Shown here: positions 1 to 8,722 of the stretch, in pieces
How the letters are laid out: each line of letters begins with the position of its first letter
Position numbering within the stretch: position 1 is the stretch's first letter
Origin: Brevinematales bacterium
GTDB lineage: Bacteria; Spirochaetota; Brevinematia; Brevinematales; Thermospiraceae
DNA length: 64,000 nt
Reading direction: 5' to 3'
NCBI GenBank assembly: GCA_026417555.1
Contig: JAOADA010000004.1
Span: 1 to 64,000 of the forward strand
The notes under the pieces: generated by a model
Told to the model about the DNA's origin: nothing
Database searches by the model: none
The model's input: only the letters and a program-made list of their open reading frames with translations
Position numbers and translations under genes: made by a program

Positions 1-35
1 AAAATCTTCACCATACATTGAGTATGGTGAGTACC
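1..35. repeat. 35-bp hairpin repeat, copy 1
   Basis: This unit is nearly identical to 678-712, in the same orientation; only the loop bases differ (attga here, gctga there). The arms TCACCATAC and GTATGGTGA form a perfect 9-bp inverted repeat around a 5-base loop. The copy starts at the first base of the window, so its left flank is not visible. What it does is unknown. A dispersed hairpin repeat or a mobile-element end are both possible. Confidence 0.7.
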
Positions 36-677
36 AACCTGATAAGGGGAACCAAGTAAAAGGTTTGATCGATTACCTCCTTTTTTGTTTTTTCTATAAA
101 TAAGAAAAGCAAGATTATTTTTTGTGTTTTTTTTCCCTGTTTTGAAAATTTTTTTGTGGGTGGTAAAAAGTGTTTTGGGAGAAGTGTGGTTTTATATTTC
201 AATATATGCATGTGTTTTTTTAAAAATGTGTGCTTTTTGAAGGTGTGCAGGGAGTTTTCCTGAGAGAATTCGTAGGATATGATGATATCCTCGTAGTGAA
301 TGTGGGTGGAAAAGCATCCTTGGTAAGAGGCAGAGAAGGAGAGTTTTTCACTGTGTGTTATGATGGTTGTTGTAGTAGGAGAGGAGAATATGGATACAGT
401 TTGTTTTTGTAAAAGGACTACGAAGGCTACTGTGGAAAAGGCGATATTTTTTTCTTGGATGTATATCACTATGAGAATGAAAGAAATGTTGATGGAAGAA
501 GTATGAGAAGAGAAGAGGGATGAGTGGACAGTCGAGAAGGAAAAGCGAAGTGTGGCAAAAGAAAATATGTTGAAAGTATTCATAATTTTCTCCTCTGTTG
601 TTTTTTTGTGAGGCTTTTCATATGATCCTCCTTCAGAGTATTTTTTTGGACTCGAGAGGGAGTCCGGACAACACCTG
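36..677. other. Gene-free T/G-rich stretch between the hairpin repeats
   Basis: No convincing gene is seen. The plus strand has many T runs and is strongly T/G-skewed. The open frames on both strands give low-complexity products rich in S, T, K and F. Two further small hairpins are visible: AGGATAT-gatg-ATATCCT (274-291) and GGACTC-gagagg-GAGTCC (648-665). On the minus strand, Shine-Dalgarno-like GGAGGA precedes ATG at two places (near 731 and 634), but the frames they open do not look like proteins. Confidence 0.5.
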
Positions 678-712
678 AAAATCTTCACCATACGCTGAGT
701 ATGGTGAGTACC
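678..712. repeat. 35-bp hairpin repeat, copy 2
   Basis: Second copy of the unit at 1-35, in direct orientation, starting 677 bp downstream. It has the same 9-bp arms around a changed loop. The loop changes while both arms stay intact, which suggests that the hairpin itself is what is kept. No transposase gene lies between the copies. Confidence 0.7.
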
Positions 713-1257
713 TATGAGTCTTTTCATGAAGTCCTCCTATGCTTTCTCTTTTCTTTTAAATAAAGGTGTTTATTTTTTATATGTTAGCTTTTGTATATCT
801 TAGCTTTTTGTTTTTTGTGTTTGGCATCATCCCCACCGTGCCATACGGGTTTGTTTTTTTGGTCTCTCGTTTTTTGAGAAGGGAGGTGGTTTTCCTTCTG
901 GTTTCTCTCATGGGTAGACAAAGGGTGTTTTTGTTTGAGGGCATATTCTTCTCCTTTTTTGGGTATATACATATATTTTTTTAAGATTATTTTTGGGGTC
1001 TTTTTGCGTATGAAAAGATATCTAACTTTTTGTCTTGTATAGAGAAAAAATTTTTTTACGTTTTTTTCTGATTTTTTTTGTTTTGCGTGGTTTTGGGGTG
1101 GAAGGATCGTTTTTCCCGTCATGTTTTGTGGGAGAGAGGAAAAAGTATGAGTGTAAAAAAAGGGAGAGATGGAATTTTTATTGTTTTTTGAGGATCAGGG
1201 GTGCTGCGTGTGGTGAAAGATTTTGAAAAAATTTTTTTAAAAAAATGGGAGAAACGC
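713..1257. other. Gene-free AT-rich stretch upstream of the sugar operon
   Basis: Long T runs dominate the plus strand and no frame yields a recognisable protein. I see no RNA gene. Together with 36-677 this makes about 1.2 kb without a supported gene, unusual for this otherwise tightly packed window. Confidence 0.45.
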
Positions 1258-1285
1258 TTGACAAAAATTTTTTTTGTGGTATACT
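1258..1285 (+). promoter_or_regulatory. Sigma-70-type promoter of the sugar/glucan operon
   Basis: TTGACA at 1258-1263, a 16-bp spacer, and TATACT at 1280-1285. The start of transcription is expected near 1291, at the edge of the palindrome at 1291-1304. A strong ribosome binding site (aggaggt, 1313-1319) follows before the ATG at 1327. Confidence 0.8.
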
Positions 1286-1290
1286 AAAAA

Positions 1291-1304
1291 TGTAAGCGCT
1301 TACA
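1291..1304. promoter_or_regulatory. cre-like / LacI-family operator
   Basis: TGTAAGCGCTTACA is a perfect 14-bp palindrome with the central CG typical of LacI/GalR-family operators, and it fits the Bacillus cre consensus TGWAARCGYTWNCW. It sits at the expected transcription start, where a bound repressor would block initiation. The likely partner is the LacI-type regulator encoded at 10657-11634, but this is inferred from proximity and motif only. Confidence 0.75.
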
Positions 1305-1326
1305 AAAACAAAAGGAGGTAAAAGGT

Positions 1327-2580
1327 ATGAAGAGGAGTTGGTTGGTTTTGGTAGGTGTAGTTCTGGTTGTTGGTTTGGGGTTTAGCCAGACGACGGTGAG
1401 GATTATGGGTTTTGGTGGGATTGATCAGAATATTGTAGAAGAGCTTATTGCCAAGTTTGTCACACCAAAACTCAAAGGTATCAAGGTAGTGTATGAGCCT
1501 GTTCAGGGAGATTATCAGCAGGTGCTTCTTAATTCTCTGTCAGCGGGTACTGTGGCTGATCTTTTTTACATGGATATCTTCTGGGCGCAGAATGTTATCA
1601 AGAGTGGAAGAGTAGAGCCACTGGATAGTTATTTGGCCAACTCAAAGATTCTGAAAAAGGGTGATATTATTCCTTCTCTTATCAATGCCTTTACGGTGGA
1701 TGGTAAGGTATATGGGATTCCCAAGGATTTTAATACCTTGGCTCTTTTCTACAACAAGGATATTTTTGATGAGGCTGGGGTGGCATATCCCAATGAGAAT
1801 GACACATGGGATACTCTTGAGGCCAAGCTGAAACAGGTCAAGGCTAAAGTGAAGGGCGTAGAGGGTATGGCTTTGGCTCCTGATTTTGCTCGCATGGGGG
1901 CTTTTGCTTATGCGAATGGATGGGATCCGATTGTGAATGATGCTTCTAATCTTGAGGATGCTCGTTTTGTAGAGGCCTTTAAATGGTATACGGGACTGAA
2001 GCAAAAAGGTCTTGGGGTAATGCCTGGTGATATTGGCCAGGGATGGGGTGGTGGAGCTTTTGCGACGGAGAAGGTGGCCGTCTGTCTTGAGGGTGCGTGG
2101 ATTCTTGGCTTTTTGAAGGACAATGCGCCTAATTTGAAGTATGGGGCAACCCTTCTTCCAAAGAGTCCTAAGACCAAAGAAAGAGGCAATTTTATCTTTA
2201 CGGTGGCGTGGGGTATATCGGCGAATTCTAAGGTAAAGAAAGAGGCTTTCCAGGTTCTTGAATTGCTTACTTCTCCAGAAGCCCAACAGTTTGTTTTGGA
2301 GAGGGGTTTGGCTCTGCCGAGTCGCAAGGCTCTTGTGGACAATCCTTACTTTAAGAAAAATGAACCCGCTGCTCAGGCAAACTATGTTGTTTTCCGTGGG
2401 GCAAGCGACAAGTATGTGAAACCTTTCTTCTTTGATATTTATGGTGGTGAATGGATGGGTCCTATCAATACAGCGATGACTGAGGTTATGAGTGGTCAGA
2501 AGGCAGCTGATAAGGCTATCAAGGATGCCAATGCGCAACTTGCTATTAAGATGAAAGAGCTCCGCCAGAAGAGTCGATAA
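1327..2580 (+). CDS. ABC transporter extracellular solute-binding protein (family 1, sugar)
   Basis: A 417-residue protein with a cleavable signal peptide (about residues 1-20, hydrophobic core ending in GFSQ), so it is exported. The remainder has the two-lobed family 1 sugar-binding pattern, including FYNKDIFDEAG and the GAWI(L)GFL region. It would capture a sugar or oligosaccharide and hand it to the permeases encoded next. The gene opens the operon, right behind a TTGACA/TATACT promoter and a cre-like operator, with a strong ribosome binding site 8 bases before the ATG. The substrate cannot be read from sequence. The downstream amylosucrase makes sucrose, or a maltooligosaccharide, a reasonable guess. 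Confidence 0.9.
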   Translation: MKRSWLVLVGVVLVVGLGFSQTTVRIMGFGGIDQNIVEELIAKFVTPKLKGIKVVYEPVQGDYQQVLLNSLSAGTVADLFYMDIFWAQNVIKSGRVEPLDSYLANSKILKKGDIIPSLINAFTVDGKVYGIPKDFNTLALFYNKDIFDEAGVAYPNENDTWDTLEAKLKQVKAKVKGVEGMALAPDFARMGAFAYANGWDPIVNDASNLEDARFVEAFKWYTGLKQKGLGVMPGDIGQGWGGGAFATEKVAVCLEGAWILGFLKDNAPNLKYGATLLPKSPKTKERGNFIFTVAWGISANSKVKKEAFQVLELLTSPEAQQFVLERGLALPSRKALVDNPYFKKNEPAAQANYVVFRGASDKYVKPFFFDIYGGEWMGPINTAMTEVMSGQKAADKAIKDANAQLAIKMKELRQKSR

Positions 2581-2587
2581 GACCTCC

Positions 2588-2616
2588 AAGGTGGGGTGCA
2601 GGCAGCGCCCCACCTT
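2588..2616 (+). promoter_or_regulatory. Intra-operon mRNA hairpin after the binding-protein gene
   Basis: AAGGTGGGGtgc and gcgCCCCACCTT form a 12-bp stem (one G-T pair) around a 5-base loop, 8 bases after the stop codon. No T-run follows at once, so it is more likely a 3'-end stabiliser or partial terminator that raises binding protein over permease. That arrangement is common in mal-type operons. Confidence 0.6.
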
Positions 2617-2676
2617 CCTCTAAAAAGGGAGATTTTTTGAGGTGTTGGTGGGTTAGGAAAGGTAAGGAGGAGAGGT

Positions 2677-3801
2677 ATGTTTTTTAGGAAGATGAAGGGG
2701 TGGAAATGGGAAGACTACAAGAGTTATTTTATAGAAAAGACAGCGCCGTATGTTCTTCTTTCTCCATTTCTGTTCACGTTGGTGGTTTTTTTCGGTTATG
2801 CTGCCGTACGGACGTTCTACTATAGTTTCACAGATTATAATCTTTTTGATAAACCGTCTTTTATTGGGCTTCAAAATTATATTATGATTTTCAAACAGTC
2901 GAATTTTCTTTTGGCTCTTCGAAATTCAATTGTTTTTTCAGTGATTGTCACTTTTGTTCAGACAGCGGGGGCGCTTTTTTTAGCGCTTTTGATGAATCAG
3001 AAGATACGCGGAATCCGTGTTTTTCGTACGTTGTACTATATGCCGAGTGTGACGTCTAGTGTAGTGATTACGCTTATTTTTCTTTGGATGTTTCAAAGAC
3101 AGGGGGTGATTAACTATCTTTTGACGTTTTTCAAGACGTATAGCTATTATCTTCTTCTTTTTCTTGGGATTTTTGTGGTAGTGTATTTTGCTTTTTATCT
3201 TTTTCTTCAGTTTTCCGAAGAGAAAACGCCAAGTTATGGGGATTCGAGGTTGTTCGTGGTGGGGTTTTTTGTTTCTTTGGTAGTCACGGTGGGTGCTGGT
3301 TTCTTGAGGCTTTTGCCGCTTGTAGAAACAGCTCCGGTGGATACTATATGGATCAATACAAGAGAGCTTTTGCTCGGCTTTATTCCGAGGCCACTTTTTG
3401 CGGTGATGTGTCTTAATATTTGGACGACGATTCCCACGATGAGTCTTCTCTATCTTGCTGGGCTTCAGGATATTCCACAGGAACTGTATGAGGCAGCAGA
3501 GGTAGATGGCGCGACAGGTGTTCAGAAGTTCTGGTACATAACACTACCGCAACTCTCGAGGGTGACGTTTCTGGTGATGACGTTAGGGTTTATTGGTACG
3601 CTTCAGATGTTTGATCAGGTGGCTGTGATAGGGAACGCCGCGCCGCTAGAGTCGATTATCACGCTTGCCTATTATGTCTATACGAATGTCTTCTCCTCTT
3701 CCGGGGTGGCCAATGTAGGGTTAGCAGCGGCAGCGGCGTTTATTCTTGGTTTTTTGACCCTTATTGTGGTGTTTATTCAGAGACGGTTTTATAGAGATTA
3801 G
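2677..3801 (+). CDS. ABC sugar permease, MalF-like, with an extra two-helix insertion
   Basis: Inner-membrane permease of 374 residues. The EAA loop that docks the ATPase is clear at about 272-291 (EAAEVDGATG then ITLP). Most MalF-type permeases of this size class are near 290-300 residues. Here a segment at about 153-215 adds two hydrophobic helices (YYLLLFLGIFVVVY and LFVVGFFVSLVVTV) joined by a charged loop, between the third core helix and the EAA half. It pairs with the permease at 3811. No ATPase gene is in the operon, so a shared MsmK/UgpC-type ATPase elsewhere is likely. A good ribosome binding site (aaggagg) lies 6 bases upstream. Confidence 0.88.
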   Translation: MFFRKMKGWKWEDYKSYFIEKTAPYVLLSPFLFTLVVFFGYAAVRTFYYSFTDYNLFDKPSFIGLQNYIMIFKQSNFLLALRNSIVFSVIVTFVQTAGALFLALLMNQKIRGIRVFRTLYYMPSVTSSVVITLIFLWMFQRQGVINYLLTFFKTYSYYLLLFLGIFVVVYFAFYLFLQFSEEKTPSYGDSRLFVVGFFVSLVVTVGAGFLRLLPLVETAPVDTIWINTRELLLGFIPRPLFAVMCLNIWTTIPTMSLLYLAGLQDIPQELYEAAEVDGATGVQKFWYITLPQLSRVTFLVMTLGFIGTLQMFDQVAVIGNAAPLESIITLAYYVYTNVFSSSGVANVGLAAAAAFILGFLTLIVVFIQRRFYRD

Positions 3802-3810
3802 GGGGATGGT

Positions 3811-5163
3811 ATGAAGCGGAAAGAATGGAAGAAAGGAAGACTTGTGGTTTTGATGAGTTTTTACTTTGTTCTTCTTTTGGTGTCGATCTTTTTTATGGGG
3901 CCATTTGTGTTTGGTTTTGTGTCAAGTTTCAAAGACAATCCGACGGAGTGGCCTCCTCGTTTTTCAACAGAGCAGCTCAAGTGGAGAAATTGGAAAGGAG
4001 CCTATTTTTTGGCTCGTCAAGTAGGAAAAAGTGGGCTGTGGGGAAGTTTTGATCCTGGGAAAGTACTTCGAATGAAGGTAGTGTATTTTGCTCAGGAAGA
4101 GACAGCTATTACCCTTCCTCAGGGTGAGGTGCCAAAGAGGCAACGGTTTGCCGGAGGGCAAATGCTTCGAGACGAGCGCCTGGCAGGGGATTATGTGAAG
4201 GTTGAGATCAGGGAGGTGGAAAGAAGGCAGGTGCGAGAGGGTTGGGAGGTGGTTTTTGAGGTGATACTTACGAATGCGAGTGAGTTTGTGTTTGAGAGGG
4301 TGCCTTTGGATATGACGGTGGAAAGTGGAATGAGGTTTGTGAAAGCTGACCTTGCTCCTAACCGTATAGAGAGGCGAGGAAAGGTCCAGGGGTGGAATAA
4401 TATTTCGTCGGGTGTCATACCATATATCTTCCATCAGTATAACCGTGTATTTGGGGAGAATTATAGTCGTATTGACGGGAAACCACTTTTTTACAAATGG
4501 ATTTTTAATTCTTTTTTGTATGCTTTTCTCAAGGTGGTGACCACTGTGCTTTTTGCGTCAATGGCAGGATATGCTTTGGCAAGGCTGAACTTTTTTGGGA
4601 AGAACGTTCTTTTTGGGCTTATGCTTTTTTCGATGATGGTTCCTGGGCAGGTGACATTTATTTCGAATTATCTTGTTCTGCGGGATGGATTGTGGGGACT
4701 GTCGAAACTGTTTGGTGTTGATACGCTTCTCAATACCTATACAGGCCTTGTTGTGCAGGGGTTAGTGGCGGCTTCATCGGTGTTTATTTTCAAGCAATTT
4801 TTTGAGAGTTTGCCAGCTTCGTATGAAGAATCGGCACGGATTGATGGGGCATCGACATATCAGATATTTTTTAGGATTGCCTTGCCGTTGGCAAAGCCGG
4901 CGATGGGAGCGGTGGCTATTCTTTCGTTTCAAGGGGCGTGGAATGATTTTTTTGCTCCTCTTGTGATTATTACCAGTCCAGCGGATAAATTTCCTCTCAC
5001 TGTGGGGCTCAATAGTTTTCAGAAGACATATGCGGCTGGGGCCTATGATTGGGGACCGCTTCTTGCCGGGGCATTTGTGTCGGCAGTACCTGTACTTATT
5101 CTCTTTTTCATGTTTCAGCGGTATTTTGTTGAAGGTGTCAGTTTTAGTGGTTTGAAGGATTAA
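3811..5163 (+). CDS. ABC sugar permease, MalG-like, with a large extracytoplasmic insertion
   Basis: Second inner-membrane permease, 450 residues where about 280 is usual. The N-terminal helix (about 11-36) and the C-terminal transmembrane core (from about 229, starting WIFNSF) are standard. The EAA loop is present (EESARIDGAS then IALP). Between them, residues about 60-205 are hydrophilic and beta-rich in character, with no membrane segment, so they should lie on the outer face. This domain could contact the binding protein or the wall. The gene follows the MalF-like gene by 9 bp and precedes the glycosidase gene by 15 bp. I do not recognise the inserted domain. Confidence 0.88.
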   Translation: MKRKEWKKGRLVVLMSFYFVLLLVSIFFMGPFVFGFVSSFKDNPTEWPPRFSTEQLKWRNWKGAYFLARQVGKSGLWGSFDPGKVLRMKVVYFAQEETAITLPQGEVPKRQRFAGGQMLRDERLAGDYVKVEIREVERRQVREGWEVVFEVILTNASEFVFERVPLDMTVESGMRFVKADLAPNRIERRGKVQGWNNISSGVIPYIFHQYNRVFGENYSRIDGKPLFYKWIFNSFLYAFLKVVTTVLFASMAGYALARLNFFGKNVLFGLMLFSMMVPGQVTFISNYLVLRDGLWGLSKLFGVDTLLNTYTGLVVQGLVAASSVFIFKQFFESLPASYEESARIDGASTYQIFFRIALPLAKPAMGAVAILSFQGAWNDFFAPLVIITSPADKFPLTVGLNSFQKTYAAGAYDWGPLLAGAFVSAVPVLILFFMFQRYFVEGVSFSGLKD

Positions 5164-5178
5164 GATGAGGGAGACCAT

Positions 5179-7473
5179 ATGCAGGAATTTTTGCTTCGTG
5201 AAGGGAAGAACCAAAATATCTTTTTGGAAGAGGAGGGTATTCGGTATCATGTGGTAATTTCAGATGAGGGGAAGTTACTTGTGGCCACGCCGTCGGGAAA
5301 TAGTGGGATTCTTCTTGTCTGGCGGTTACCAGGAGGGGATGGGAGGGTAGAATATCTAGGCTGTAGTGAGTTATGGAAGCCGTTTGCTGGGGGTCATGGG
5401 GTAGCTTTTACAATAAAGGTCATGTCTTCTTCTCTTGCTCTACGAGGGGTGTGGATGGAATCTCTTCGATGGATACGGGATATGGAATCTGAAGAGGGGA
5501 GGATCTTCCGAGAAAAGATTGCTCGAGAATTTTCTGAAACCTATCCGCTGGGCGAAGGTTTTGTAGCACCATGTCGCGATATTCGTTCTGAAGGAGAGAA
5601 AAGGGTTGTAGTGTATAGGAGGATCTCTTTTGGGCAAAGACATCATTACAAAGTAGAGTTAGAGATAGAAAAGGGGGAGGTGGGAGAGGAAGGAGGGGAG
5701 GTTCGTCTTGTAGGGAAGAATTTTCCCTTTGAGGTACGGGTAAGGGTGGGGTATAGTTTTGGTTTGGAGCGCGGACGAAGAGAGGTTCTTGAACAAAAAG
5801 TACAAAGGGATATGGAGGCTTTTTCTTCGGGGTGGTATATTCCTGCGGTGAAAAGGGCAAAACAAGCCCTTCACTTTCTTTCCCTTGAGAACAAGGTTGT
5901 GGCGGGGTCCTTTCGATTTTTGACGTATTTTGGGCGAGATACCCTTTTGACCTCGCTTCTTCTTCAACCGGTTGTGGAGAAAGGGTGGTTCCGTATGGCG
6001 CTTCAGTCTGTGGTGGAAAGGCTTTCATACCGTGGAGAAGTGGCCCATGAAGAGGATATTGGGGACCAAGCAGTGTTTCGTAGGATGGAGGTGCTTGTTC
6101 GTCTTGGAGAGGTCTATGGGAAAAAAGAGGCTTGTCGGTTGCTTAAGGATATGTATCGTCCTCTTTATGACTACAAGATGGTGGATGATGATTTTCTCTT
6201 GCCTTTGGTAGTGAAAAGTTTTCTTGAAGATGAGAGATGGGATGGTGTAACCAAAAGAGATTTTCTTGAGAGTAGGACGAAGAATCCTTTTTTTTCATGT
6301 GTAGCAGAGGCATTGCTCCAAAACTTTGAGTGGTGTGTTAAACAAGCTACACCCTTTGCCCAGCGTCCTTCGTATCGTCATTTCATTCCTATCAAGGACA
6401 GCTTTGTTGGTGATTGGCGAGATTCTTCACAGGGTTTGGGTTTTGGGGTGTATTCTTTTAGTGTGAATGCAGTTTTTGTTCCTGTGGCTCTTAAGGCTAT
6501 ACGACAGATATGGCAAAGAGAAGAGTCCTCTCCTCTTCACAGGAGGGCAAAAAAGTATGCTCGGCGGTATCCTTTTCTTGTCTCTTTTCTCGAGAAGGGG
6601 GAGGAGATGGAGAGGGCATGGAGCTCTGCGAGGGGAATGTTTTTGAGTCATTTGGATGCGGGAGAAGTGTTTGAAAGGCTAGAAAGGTATAGAGCTTTTG
6701 TTGAGGGGAAGGATCAGGGCTATGAGGCTTTTCTCCAGGCGGTAGAGAAAAACCCTCGCTACCAAAAGTGGTTGAGAACAGAGAAGCCTGTTTTGCCTTC
6801 TGTTTTGGGTTTTCGGTTTTCTGATCAGAGGGGTTTGTTTCTTTATCCTCGGGAGAGACAGGGGTTTATTCAGTGGTATAATCAGCAGGTTGGGAGGAAT
6901 GATTTTCCTTTTTATGTCCTTTCTTTAGGTGAACAAGGAGAGAAAAGATGGGTGATGCATTCAGATGTGGGTATGCTTCTTGCTTTTGAGGAACTGACTG
7001 CGGAAGAGGTGGAGAATATTCTTGTGGTGCTTCAGCTTGGGTATCCCCTTGGGTTGGACACTCCAGTGGGGATAGTGGTGGCCAATCCTTCACTTTCGCA
7101 AGATGCTTTCCTTTATTATGCGCTTGACCGTCGTGCATATCATGGGACAGTGGTGTGGGGATGGCAACAAGTCCTTTTGCAGGTAGGGTTGATACGGCAA
7201 TATCAGCGTATGAAGGCAATGGGGAATGAGGGACTCGCAGAGAAGATCTCTTGGTTGTTGGCGAGGCTATGGGAACGACAGAAAACGGCTCAAAATTTCT
7301 TAACCTCTGAACTTTGGAGTTGGCGAGTGGAGGATGGAGAGATAGTACCTCTCCCGTACGGTGTAGAGCAAGAAAGCGCGACGGAATCAAATCCCTATCA
7401 ATTGTGGTCTACCTCTTTTCTTACGACGGTGTATCTTTATAAAAAGCATGGTTTGATCAAGGAGGAGGTATGA
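5179..7473 (+). CDS. Predicted (alpha/alpha)6-barrel glycosidase, amylo-1,6-glucosidase / debranching-like
   Basis: A 764-residue protein without a signal peptide, so probably cytoplasmic. It has an N-terminal beta-rich part (about 1-210) and an alpha-helical barrel. The segment YFGRDTLLTSLLL at about 249-261 resembles the GRDT motif of glycogen-debranching amylo-1,6-glucosidases. DWRDS at about 412 followed by VNAV, and a later WQQ segment, fit six-hairpin glycosidases. Expected work: trimming branches or oligosaccharides of stored or imported alpha-glucan. It sits in the sugar operon and its stop overlaps the glgC start (ATGA). The family is assigned from motifs only, so the exact activity is uncertain; another helical-barrel hydrolase is possible. 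Confidence 0.65.
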   Translation: MQEFLLREGKNQNIFLEEEGIRYHVVISDEGKLLVATPSGNSGILLVWRLPGGDGRVEYLGCSELWKPFAGGHGVAFTIKVMSSSLALRGVWMESLRWIRDMESEEGRIFREKIAREFSETYPLGEGFVAPCRDIRSEGEKRVVVYRRISFGQRHHYKVELEIEKGEVGEEGGEVRLVGKNFPFEVRVRVGYSFGLERGRREVLEQKVQRDMEAFSSGWYIPAVKRAKQALHFLSLENKVVAGSFRFLTYFGRDTLLTSLLLQPVVEKGWFRMALQSVVERLSYRGEVAHEEDIGDQAVFRRMEVLVRLGEVYGKKEACRLLKDMYRPLYDYKMVDDDFLLPLVVKSFLEDERWDGVTKRDFLESRTKNPFFSCVAEALLQNFEWCVKQATPFAQRPSYRHFIPIKDSFVGDWRDSSQGLGFGVYSFSVNAVFVPVALKAIRQIWQREESSPLHRRAKKYARRYPFLVSFLEKGEEMERAWSSARGMFLSHLDAGEVFERLERYRAFVEGKDQGYEAFLQAVEKNPRYQKWLRTEKPVLPSVLGFRFSDQRGLFLYPRERQGFIQWYNQQVGRNDFPFYVLSLGEQGEKRWVMHSDVGMLLAFEELTAEEVENILVVLQLGYPLGLDTPVGIVVANPSLSQDAFLYYALDRRAYHGTVVWGWQQVLLQVGLIRQYQRMKAMGNEGLAEKISWLLARLWERQKTAQNFLTSELWSWRVEDGEIVPLPYGVEQESATESNPYQLWSTSFLTTVYLYKKHGLIKEEV

Positions 7474-8714
7474 GAGAATGTTTTCAAAGAAGTTGCTTGG
7501 CGGTTATTCTTGGGGGAGGAAAGGGGACACGGTTGTATCCTTTGACCAAGGAAAGAAGTAAGCCGGCAGTTCCTTTTGCTGGGAATTATCGTATTGTTGA
7601 TATTCCTATCAGCAATTGTCTCAATTCAGGTATCAACAAGGTGTTTGTGATCACCCAGTACAATTCAGCTTCTCTGAACAGGCATATTGTGAATACCTAT
7701 CGGTTTGATAGTTTTCATGAAGGATTTGTGGATATTTTGGCTTCGGAACTCACCGAGGAAGGGATGATGGGGGGATTTGCTGAGGGGACGGCCGATGCTG
7801 TTCGGAAAGCCATCAAGCATCTTCGGGTATTTCGTCCGTCGCTTGTTTTAGTTCTTGCTGGGGATCAGTTGTATCGTATGGATTTTTCTGAGGTTATTGC
7901 TACTCATGTAGAAAAGAAAGCCCATATTACGGTATGTACTTTTCCTGTGTTGGCGGAGGAAGTAGGGAGATTTGGGATCCTTGCCGTGGATGAGCAAGGG
8001 GCCATTCGGGATTTTGTAGAGAAACCCTCTTCTGAGGATATACTGAAAAAAAGAGGATTTTGTTCGGAGGGAGGGAAGTATCTTGCTTCCATGGGTATTT
8101 ATCTTTTTGATGCGGAGCTTCTCTTTCGTGAACTTCTGCACAATCCCCAGATGAACGATTTTGGAAAAGAGGTGATACCCTATCTTCTTCAGAAATATCG
8201 ATGTTACAGTTATCGGTATGAGGGGTATTGGGAGGACATAGGAACAATTGTGGCGTATCATGCGGCGAGTCTCAGTCTTGCGCGTAAGGATCCTCCTTTT
8301 TCTCTGTATGATAGTATGTTTCCTTTTTTTAGTCGTCCTCGTTTTTTGCCTCCAGCCCAGGTTGTGGAAAGTCAGATTTCGGAGGTGCTTCTTTCCCCAG
8401 GAGTTCAGGTGATTTGTTCTGAGATTCGTCGAAGTGTTGTTGGGGTAAGGGCCCGTATAGCTCCGGGGTGTTCTCTTGAAGATACCGTTGTGATGGGGGC
8501 GGATTTTTATGAGGAGGAAGGGTTGAGGCCTGGTATTGGCAAGAATTGTGTGATTCGAAACGCTATTATTGACAAAAATGCTTCTATTGGTGATGGTTCT
8601 GTTCTTGTGAATGAGAAGGGAGTAGAGCATTTTCGGGGGGAAAATTATACGATTGTGGATGGGATTGTCGTTGTTCATAAAAATGCCAGGATAGAACCTG
8701 GAACAAGGATATAG
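7470..8714 (+). CDS. glgC: Glucose-1-phosphate adenylyltransferase (ADP-glucose pyrophosphorylase)
   Basis: Makes ADP-glucose from glucose-1-phosphate and ATP, the committed step of bacterial glycogen synthesis. The N-terminus carries the nucleotidyltransferase signature LGGGKGTRLYPLT, with RSKPAVPF and the IDIPISNCLNSG region following. DQLYRMD, VEKP and the left-handed beta-helix C-terminal part complete a full-length 414-residue enzyme. Its start codon overlaps the previous stop (ATGA), with gaggaggt as ribosome binding site. Placed between a debranching-type enzyme and an amylosucrase, it argues that imported sugar is routed to storage glucan. No glycogen synthase gene is in the window. 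Confidence 0.95.
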   Translation: MRECFQRSCLAVILGGGKGTRLYPLTKERSKPAVPFAGNYRIVDIPISNCLNSGINKVFVITQYNSASLNRHIVNTYRFDSFHEGFVDILASELTEEGMMGGFAEGTADAVRKAIKHLRVFRPSLVLVLAGDQLYRMDFSEVIATHVEKKAHITVCTFPVLAEEVGRFGILAVDEQGAIRDFVEKPSSEDILKKRGFCSEGGKYLASMGIYLFDAELLFRELLHNPQMNDFGKEVIPYLLQKYRCYSYRYEGYWEDIGTIVAYHAASLSLARKDPPFSLYDSMFPFFSRPRFLPPAQVVESQISEVLLSPGVQVICSEIRRSVVGVRARIAPGCSLEDTVVMGADFYEEEGLRPGIGKNCVIRNAIIDKNASIGDGSVLVNEKGVEHFRGENYTIVDGIVVVHKNARIEPGTRI

Positions 8715-8722
8715 GAGTGGGT

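Noticed and set aside
45-112. Resemblance to the 3' end of 16S rRNA (GGGGAACC, GGTT, GATC, ACCTCCTTT in order)
   Set aside because: The spacing differs and the highly conserved upstream 16S sequence is absent, so it is probably chance.
8-727. 239-residue open frame on the minus strand
   Set aside because: The product is low-complexity (S, T, K, F and I rich), runs through both hairpin repeats and fits no family; it mirrors the T-rich plus strand.
766-1226. Small plus- and minus-strand frames in the AT-rich region
   Set aside because: Composition follows the T-rich DNA; no ribosome site, no conserved pattern.
1642-2613. 323-residue antisense frame across the binding-protein gene
   Set aside because: It is a shadow of a well-supported gene in another frame, with no ribosome site or recognisable motif.
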